A DNA stretch of 19,243 bases from Saprospiraceae bacterium (lineage in GTDB: Bacteria; Bacteroidota; Bacteroidia; Chitinophagales; Saprospiraceae): positions 1 to 19,243 of the forward strand of contig JABDJE010000198.1 of NCBI GenBank assembly GCA_013002625.1, in the 5' to 3' direction. Shown in pieces: positions 14,855-19,243 of this stretch (positions are counted from its first letter, which is position 1; each line of letters starts with the position of its first letter). The position numbers and the translations under genes are program-made. The notes beneath the pieces were generated by a model. The model was given only the letters and a program-made list of their open reading frames with translations. It made no database searches and was not told where the DNA came from.

Positions 14855-15880
14855 ATGATAAAGAAAGTGATAATACAATTGACAGGGGTGGCCTTTATGA
14901 TTCTTGGCTGTTACTATCTAGGTATTGAAAAAGAGTCGACTTCACCCATTACAAATACGGGTATTCCATCTCGCAAAAGTATCACGTTCATAATGGGGGA
15001 TGATAAAACAAGTGTGCCTTATTTCGCTTTAGCGGAGGATCACTTTTTAAGCCATTCGGAATCACAGACAGATCTCATTGTTAAGACGTGCCGAACCCTG
15101 GAAGATGTGATACAGTACTTAAATAACTCTGAATCAAGAGGCTCATCACCTTGGTCGATTATAAATATTGTCGCGCATGGAAATCCGCAAACTGGCCTGA
15201 ACTTGTACTTAAAGGATGGCGGCCATAAAGCCACTCCAAAAAGGATGCTTCAATCCGTATTGTTATCAACGAATACCAGACTTAAAGAAGGTAGAGTGGA
15301 TAGTATTTCTAATATCAATGTTTGGTCGTGCGGCATTGGCAAAAATCTGATGATCAATTTGTCACTCAAAGAAATATTTAAACCAATTGGTGGTCCAGCC
15401 CCCACAGTATATTGTTCCCCGCACTTTGTCATATTCTATCCTGATAATAACAATCAAGTACAGCGACTGAAAGCCAGTTATTGGCCATATTATTTTAAGA
15501 GAGGGTATCGACCAAGTATTTCAGAGATGAGTTATGCATTAAGTCGGAAATTCTCCGATACAATAGATTGGGCACAAGCTTTGGAATCAGAATCTATTGA
15601 GGAAGGCATTTTTCATCAGAAGTATCACATTCCAGTAAGTCATATATGGCTCTATGAAAACAAGGATGATCGTCCGAACTGGAGCAATCAAAAAGAAAAA
15701 GAGGCATGGATTAAAGCCCAGCAGATCATCATGGATAAAGTTGGGGAGACTGAAATAGACTTCGATAAATTCAATTGGCAACTAAATAGGATTATTCACA
15801 CAAATGAAAAAGGAGATAAAGTATTTGCCGTCAAGGCAATAGGAATGGCTACGGTTTTAAATGTGTTAAGTGTAGAATAA
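14855..15880 (+). CDS. Unrecognised lipoprotein with clan-CD-peptidase-like His-Gly / Cys pair
   Basis: A 341-residue protein whose first 19 residues form a lipoprotein signal (AFMILGC, Cys19). I do not recognise a named family. The mature part has a hydrophobic strand ending in His108-Gly109 (SIINIVAHGN) and, 51 residues later, a second strand ending in Cys159 (ISNINVWSCG). This is the order, spacing and local setting of the catalytic dyad in clan CD peptidases (caspases, clostripain, gingipains, CHAT). A second Cys177 lies in VYCSPH. The C-terminal half is charged and aromatic (ESESIEEGIFHQKYH, WSNQKEKEAWIKAQQ) with no recognised domain. It lies 55 bases after the VIT-vWA gene. Peptidase activity is an inference; it could equally be a catalytically inert relative, or a different alpha/beta hydrolase-like fold. 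Confidence 0.7.
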   Translation: MIKKVIIQLTGVAFMILGCYYLGIEKESTSPITNTGIPSRKSITFIMGDDKTSVPYFALAEDHFLSHSESQTDLIVKTCRTLEDVIQYLNNSESRGSSPWSIINIVAHGNPQTGLNLYLKDGGHKATPKRMLQSVLLSTNTRLKEGRVDSISNINVWSCGIGKNLMINLSLKEIFKPIGGPAPTVYCSPHFVIFYPDNNNQVQRLKASYWPYYFKRGYRPSISEMSYALSRKFSDTIDWAQALESESIEEGIFHQKYHIPVSHIWLYENKDDRPNWSNQKEKEAWIKAQQIIMDKVGETEIDFDKFNWQLNRIIHTNEKGDKVFAVKAIGMATVLNVLSVE

Positions 15881-15904
15881 AAAAGGGGGCTTACAGGCCC
15901 CCTT
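15881..15904. terminator. Hairpin terminator, strongest for the minus strand
   Basis: GGGGGC (15885-15890) and GCCCCC (15897-15902), extended by AA/TT, pair perfectly around TTACAG. Read on the minus strand the stem is followed by a run of six T, a textbook terminator for the sulfide:quinone oxidoreductase gene ending at 15925. On the plus strand only two T follow, so it is weaker for the lipoprotein gene. Confidence 0.85.
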
Positions 15905-15924
15905 ACGAAACATTCAAACAACCA

Positions 15925-17172
15925 TCAAACATCAATTCCTTTCATCATCTTGTTCCAGTACAAGTATGGTAGCATGTACTTTTTGAGCATCCATAATCTC
16001 CAGGATTCTTTAGAGGAATCAAAGACTAACATTTGCTTAAGTTTTGGATCAGGTGTGAAATTGTTGTCATAGTCAAACTCAGCCAATACCATTTTACCAT
16101 AACCCGTTACCAATGGACAAGATGAATATCCGTTGTATGTCTTATCACTAATCAATTGCCTTGATTTCAATCTAAATATATTTTCAACTACGATAGGCAC
16201 CTGCTTTCTAATTGCTGCACCTGTTTTTGCGGTTGGTAGTGCAGCGACATCACCTATTCCAAAAATATTGCTGTAGTCTGGATGCTGAAGCGTGCCTTTG
16301 TCAGCCTTCAACCAACCATCTTCATTTGATAATTTTGAATCCCTGATGAATTGAGGTGGTGCTTGAGGTGGCGCTAAGTGCATCATGTCATACTTGATTC
16401 CAATTCTAGCTCCATCTTTTATCAAATCAATATCCTTAGGATTGTATTCTTTTTCATGTGGCGCCATTTCATACCAGGCTATTTTTTCATTGCCATCTAC
16501 AGCAACTAATTTGTATCCAAATCTTAGATTTATATCCTTCCTGTCTACAACTTCCAATAATGTCTTCTTAATTTCTGGAACACCAAATATGACTGTACCT
16601 GGTGTGGCGAAAACAACAGTTGAATCCTTTCGCTTGCCAGATTTTCTTAGATAATCGTCAGCGAGATACATGATTTTTTGTGGAGCACCACCACATTTTA
16701 TAGGTGTTGTGGGTTGGGTAAATAGAGCAGTACCACCTTTGAATTGTTGTAATACATCCCATGTATATTCTGGGTCGGTATAGTTGGAACACACCATATT
16801 CTTATCGAGCGTCTCAGCTAATCCATCTACTAATTGTGGTGCCATCACAAGACCTGGTGCAACAACTAGGTAGTCATAACCAAATTGATTTCCACCATCA
16901 GTAGAGACAGTGTTATTATCAGGATCAATCGATTTCGCAAATTCCTTAACCCAGGTTACACCTTTTGGAATAAGGCTAGCCATACTTCTTTTTGTCTTAT
17001 TATAATCGTAGGCATTCGCACCTACAAGCGTCCAGGCTGGTTGGTAGAAATGATATTCAGCAGGCTCAATGATAGCGATATCCAGCTTGGGTTCTCTTTT
17101 TTTCATCTGAGCAGCAACCATAATACCTGCTGTTCCACCTCCGATGATGATTATTGAATGATGATTTTCCAT
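15925..17172 (-). CDS. sqr: Sulfide:quinone oxidoreductase, type II (SQOR-like)
   Basis: A 415-residue FAD flavoprotein oxidising sulfide and passing electrons to membrane quinone. The N-terminal FAD loop is GGGTAG (11-16) followed by the acidic end of beta2 (IIEPAEYHFYQP). The redox cysteines are Cys160 in PIKCGGAPQKIMYL and Cys342 in YSSCPLVTGYGKMVLAEFDY. Both segments closely match the mitochondrial/type II enzymes, which form a trisulfide bridge between these residues and hand sulfur to an acceptor such as sulfite, glutathione or CoA. A second FAD-binding segment is FGIGDVAALPTAKTGAA. The C-terminus has an amphipathic aromatic stretch (WRLWMLKKYMLPYLYW) that fits membrane attachment. A palindromic operator lies 50 bases upstream, and a terminator follows. 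Confidence 0.93.
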   Translation of the reverse strand: MENHHSIIIIGGGTAGIMVAAQMKKREPKLDIAIIEPAEYHFYQPAWTLVGANAYDYNKTKRSMASLIPKGVTWVKEFAKSIDPDNNTVSTDGGNQFGYDYLVVAPGLVMAPQLVDGLAETLDKNMVCSNYTDPEYTWDVLQQFKGGTALFTQPTTPIKCGGAPQKIMYLADDYLRKSGKRKDSTVVFATPGTVIFGVPEIKKTLLEVVDRKDINLRFGYKLVAVDGNEKIAWYEMAPHEKEYNPKDIDLIKDGARIGIKYDMMHLAPPQAPPQFIRDSKLSNEDGWLKADKGTLQHPDYSNIFGIGDVAALPTAKTGAAIRKQVPIVVENIFRLKSRQLISDKTYNGYSSCPLVTGYGKMVLAEFDYDNNFTPDPKLKQMLVFDSSKESWRLWMLKKYMLPYLYWNKMMKGIDV

Positions 17173-17194
17173 TGTTTAATTGTTTTGTTGAATC

Positions 17195-17202
17195 ATAAGT
17201 TA
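17195..17202 (-). promoter_or_regulatory. Possible degenerate -7 box of sqr
   Basis: On the minus strand TAACTTAT followed by G keeps TAnnTT but not the final TG. It lies where the spacing of the YeeE promoter would place it, about 30 bases from the operator centre. Weak on its own. Confidence 0.25.
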
Positions 17203-17221
17203 CAGCACATACCGAATATTC

Positions 17222-17241
17222 AGTGTAACTCCGGTTACACT
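17222..17241. promoter_or_regulatory. Palindromic operator AGTGTAAC-TCCG-GTTACACT upstream of sqr
   Basis: A perfect 8-bp inverted repeat around a 4-base centre, the geometry of Crp/Fnr-family sites. Its centre is about 60 bases before the sqr ATG. Seventeen of 20 bases are identical with the site at 18094-18113 before the YeeE gene, and the gene between them encodes a Crp/Fnr regulator, the obvious candidate to bind both. A lone GTTACA half-site lies at 17199-17204. Confidence 0.78.
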
Positions 17242-17331
17242 TGAAAGTGGGTAAAAAGCGGCGACTGTAAATCTAAGGTTAGGATAGAAGAAATAGGCTA
17301 ATTCAGATCAGGGTGGGGTATGATATTAGTT

Positions 17332-17988
17332 TTAGGTGAGCACTTCAATTTTGTTTCGGGTTTGTCTAATCAAGCCTTCTTTCTCCAATTTTTTCATAAG
17401 TCTTGAAATGACGACACGTGATGAATGAAGATCCAGAGCTATATCTGCGTGGGAAATGTTTAGGGTTTTACTCTTATTGATCCAAGCCTTATCTTTTAAA
17501 TAGTTTCGTAACCGTTCTTCCATGCTATTAAAAACAATATTATCAATAGCAGAAAGCATTTCGTTTAATCTCTCATTATAACTATCCAGGACATAATTAC
17601 GCCAACTTGTATATTTAATCATCCACTCTTCCATTTTTTCAACGGGTATGAATAAGACTTCAGTTGAAGATTCTGTTATAGCATGAATAGATGACTTTTT
17701 TTTGCGTGTGCAACAATTTAAAGTAACTGCGCAGGTGTCACCGAATTCCAAATAATATAACAACAATTCATCTCCTTTGGAATCCTGGGTCATGACCTTT
17801 ATGGAGCCGGATATAACCAAAGGCATGTGGGTAATTAGGTCACCGATATCAATTATCGTTTCATCCTGATCAAATTTGCGCAACATCCCACTTTCACATA
17901 TTTCGTTTATTAATTCTGCCTCAAACAGAAACTGAAACTTCTCAAATAGTTGATTGTAGCACTTGATGTCGAATGGAATAAAATTCAT
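17332..17988 (-). CDS. Crp/Fnr-family transcriptional regulator, probable thiol/sulfide sensor
   Basis: A 218-residue regulator with an N-terminal cupin-like sensor domain (about 20-135), a long dimer helix (about 120-150) and a winged helix-turn-helix (about 155-218). The recognition helix is near SSRVVISRLMKKLEKEGL. In the pocket where cAMP-binding proteins carry Gly-Glu and Arg-Ser, this protein reads GDTCAVTLNCCTRKKKSS: no Glu, no matching Arg, but Cys86, Cys92 and Cys93. That points to redox, metal or persulfide sensing instead of cyclic nucleotides; there is no Fnr-type N-terminal Cys cluster. It lies between sqr and the divergent YeeE gene, each preceded by a matching palindrome, and probably controls both. 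Sulfide as effector is inferred from context. Confidence 0.88.
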   Translation of the reverse strand: MNFIPFDIKCYNQLFEKFQFLFEAELINEICESGMLRKFDQDETIIDIGDLITHMPLVISGSIKVMTQDSKGDELLLYYLEFGDTCAVTLNCCTRKKKSSIHAITESSTEVLFIPVEKMEEWMIKYTSWRNYVLDSYNERLNEMLSAIDNIVFNSMEERLRNYLKDKAWINKSKTLNISHADIALDLHSSRVVISRLMKKLEKEGLIRQTRNKIEVLT

Positions 17989-18093
17989 ACTTTCTTTTTA
18001 AAACAGTTTCTTAGTTATTAAATAATAAAGCGCCTGTGATAGTTTTTAAAATTAAGTAAATATCCCATTTTAAAGACTATCCTTCACCCCATC

Positions 18094-18113
18094 AGTGTAA
18101 CTCATGTTACCCT
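18094..18113. promoter_or_regulatory. Palindromic operator AGTGTAAC-TCAT-GTTACCCT upstream of the YeeE gene
   Basis: An inverted repeat with seven of eight complementary pairs, sharing the AGTGTAACTC and GTTAC blocks with the sqr operator. Its centre (18103.5) is about 41-42 bases upstream of the start point predicted from the -7 box at 18133-18140. This is the position at which Crp-type class II activators overlap the promoter. It is also 106 bases upstream of the regulator's own start, so autoregulation is possible. Confidence 0.75.
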
Positions 18114-18132
18114 TAAATACTACAATACATCT

Positions 18133-18140
18133 CATATTTG
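18133..18140 (+). promoter_or_regulatory. -7 box CATATTTG of the YeeE gene
   Basis: Seven of eight positions match TAnnTTTG. There is no TTG at -33; instead the operator occupies that area, as expected for an activator-dependent promoter. The box overlaps a TTG at 18138 in the YeeE frame, which rules against that codon as the translation start. Confidence 0.45.
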
Positions 18141-18158
18141 GGGCATAATACAATTAAT

Positions 18159-18725
18159 ATGATAAAAGACTTTATTACTTCCCCCTGGCCATGGTATGTT
18201 GCAGGTCCTGTTATTGCATTTACTATGTTTGGCCTTATTTATTTTGGAAAAAACTTTGGCGTTTCAGGAAATCTTAGAACTATTTGTGCCGCTGGTGGAG
18301 GAGGACGATTATGCAGCTTTTTTGATTTCAACTGGAAAGGACAGGTCTGGAATCTGGTTTTCGTTTTGGGAACAATTTTAGGCGGATTTATAGCTGCACA
18401 ATACTTAACACCTGAACAATCAATAGAACTTTCGTCCAGTACAGTTAATGAATTAGAAAAATTAGGATTTACTGAAGTCGGTAACAGCTACTTACCGGCA
18501 AAATTATTCGGTGAATCTGTTCTGTCTTCCGGTATTGGAATATTGATTCTTGTGGGAGGTGGATTCCTTGTAGGATTTGGTGCAAGATATGCGGGTGGTT
18601 GTACTTCTGGTCACGCGATCAGTGGTTTGAGTAATCTACAGATTCCAAGTTTGATTGCTGTAATTGGATTTTTCATTGGAGGATTAAGTATGGTATACTT
18701 CATAATGCCGGTATTATTCGGATAA
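18159..18725 (+). CDS. YeeE/YedE-family sulfur (thiosulfate) transporter subunit
   Basis: A 188-residue membrane protein if started at ATG 18159 (MIKDFITSPWPWY). A TTG 21 bases upstream is in frame but lies inside the predicted -7 box. Four to five hydrophobic segments surround two Gly-rich re-entrant motifs: NLRTICAAGGGGRLC (Cys43, Cys52) and ARYAGGCTSGHAISGLS (Cys148). The GGCTSGH motif is the hallmark of YeeE/YedE proteins, which carry thiosulfate or related sulfur compounds through conserved cysteines. The length equals one half of the full-length transporter. Many bacteria encode the other half (DUF6691 type) as the next gene; here a porin follows instead. The operator upstream and the neighbouring sqr and regulator genes point to a sulfide/thiosulfate role. 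Confidence 0.9.
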   Translation: MIKDFITSPWPWYVAGPVIAFTMFGLIYFGKNFGVSGNLRTICAAGGGGRLCSFFDFNWKGQVWNLVFVLGTILGGFIAAQYLTPEQSIELSSSTVNELEKLGFTEVGNSYLPAKLFGESVLSSGIGILILVGGGFLVGFGARYAGGCTSGHAISGLSNLQIPSLIAVIGFFIGGLSMVYFIMPVLFG

Positions 18726-18728
18726 TCT

Positions 18729-19243
18729 GTGCGCACTCTATTAACAACCATATTATTACATCTGACGCTTTATTCTTTAGGCGCACAACATTCAGTGAAT
18801 GTGCATAGAGATAGCCTTGAAGTTCATAATATTAAAGAATGGTTTAGGAGCGGTTCGATTCATGGTCATTTTCGGAATTATTTCATGACCACTGTAAATT
18901 CAGGTAGTCTAAATGATTATACTGCCAATGCCACTGGTGGAGCGTTAGCTTTTTCTACTGCTGAGTATTACGGATTTTCAATTGGAGTCAAGGGTATATT
19001 CACCTTCAATACCTATGATAATGAATTGCTTAGAATCGATGAGGCATCAAATAAATTTGCCAATTGGGAAACAGAGTTGTTTGATTTGACTAGACCTGAG
19101 GAAAAGAAAGATCTGGATAGATTGGAAGAACTTTATCTGAAATATGCATTCGGAAATAATTACATCAGCTATGGTAAATTAGACATAAATAAAGGCCCTC
19201 TTTTAAAGAGACGCGACGGTAGAATGAAACCATTTGTGTACCA
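18729..19243 (+). CDS. OprD-like outer-membrane porin, N-terminal part (3' end outside window)
   Basis: The frame is open from a GTG at 18729, three bases after the YeeE stop, to the window end (171 codons). The product begins MRTLLTTILLHLTLYSLGAQ, a good signal peptide. It continues with barrel strands GHFRNYFMTT, ATGGALAFSTAEYYGFSIGVKG and YLKYAFGNNYISYGK, and the turn GPLLKRRDGRMKPFVY. This pattern resembles OprD/Opr-family porins (short periplasmic turns, D-x-R-x-x-P near strand 3-4). There is no ATG before codon 53, which would fall inside the barrel. The tight spacing suggests an operon with YeeE, so the pore may admit small sulfur anions; that role is inference. TonB plug motifs are absent. 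Confidence 0.75.
   Translation, partial: MRTLLTTILLHLTLYSLGAQHSVNVHRDSLEVHNIKEWFRSGSIHGHFRNYFMTTVNSGSLNDYTANATGGALAFSTAEYYGFSIGVKGIFTFNTYDNELLRIDEASNKFANWETELFDLTRPEEKKDLDRLEELYLKYAFGNNYISYGKLDINKGPLLKRRDGRMKPFVY

Noticed and set aside
14855..15880. Calling the lipoprotein a CHAT or caspase domain outright
   Set aside because: Only the His-Gly/Cys pattern supports it; the CHAT-style ACxTG sequence after the Cys is absent, so it is left as clan-CD-like.
16885..17157. Plus-strand open frame opposite the sqr N-terminus
   Set aside because: Antisense to the FAD-binding domain, no family features.
18138..18158. YeeE translation from TTG 18138
   Set aside because: The codon lies inside the predicted -7 box; ATG 18159 gives the family-like N-terminus.

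Overview
The window looks like a piece of a Bacteroidota chromosome, most likely an aerobic environmental or marine lineage. The reasons are AT-rich DNA, a TonB-dependent receptor, start codons without clear Shine-Dalgarno sequences, several upstream boxes matching the Bacteroidota -7 consensus TAnnTTTG, and protein families typical of the phylum. The lineage below phylum cannot be settled from the sequence. No insertion sequence, integrase, CRISPR array, rRNA or tRNA was seen, and no gap between genes exceeds about 170 bases.

Left part (1-7846). The 3' end of a TonB-dependent receptor converges on a short-chain dehydrogenase. An FKBP-type prolyl isomerase lipoprotein and a YheT-like alpha/beta hydrolase form a two-gene unit that converges on a VanZ-like membrane protein. 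The VanZ-like gene lies directly downstream of a class V aminotransferase with a twin-arginine type leader. Divergent from these is a co-directional run: a membrane-anchored ATP-grasp protein, a lipoprotein MsrA and a GNAT acetyltransferase. The GNAT frame has no ATG, GTG or TTG at its homology-predicted N-terminus.

Middle part (7849-12481). This holds the ABC-F protein EttA, a divergent ferritin whose promoter fixes its start, a bidirectional terminator, an unrecognised four-helix membrane protein, and a large MscS-type channel with a good promoter.

Right-middle part (12622-15880). A secreted VIT plus von Willebrand A protein with an intact MIDAS is followed by an unrecognised lipoprotein. 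That lipoprotein carries a His-Gly / Cys pair arranged as in clan CD (caspase/gingipain/CHAT-like) peptidases. A GC-rich hairpin separates the two genes. This pair is one of the two best candidates for an undescribed system.

Right end (15925-19243). This is a sulfide-handling locus: type II sulfide:quinone oxidoreductase, a Crp/Fnr-family regulator with a Cys-x5-Cys-Cys cluster where the cyclic-nucleotide pocket should be, a YeeE/YedE sulfur transporter, and the start of an OprD-like porin beginning at GTG. Two nearly identical palindromes (AGTGTAAC-N4-GTTAC-type) sit at equal distances before the oxidoreductase and the transporter. The simplest reading is a small thiol-sensing regulon: the regulator lies between its two targets, the porin and YeeE bring in reduced sulfur, and the oxidoreductase passes its electrons to quinone.
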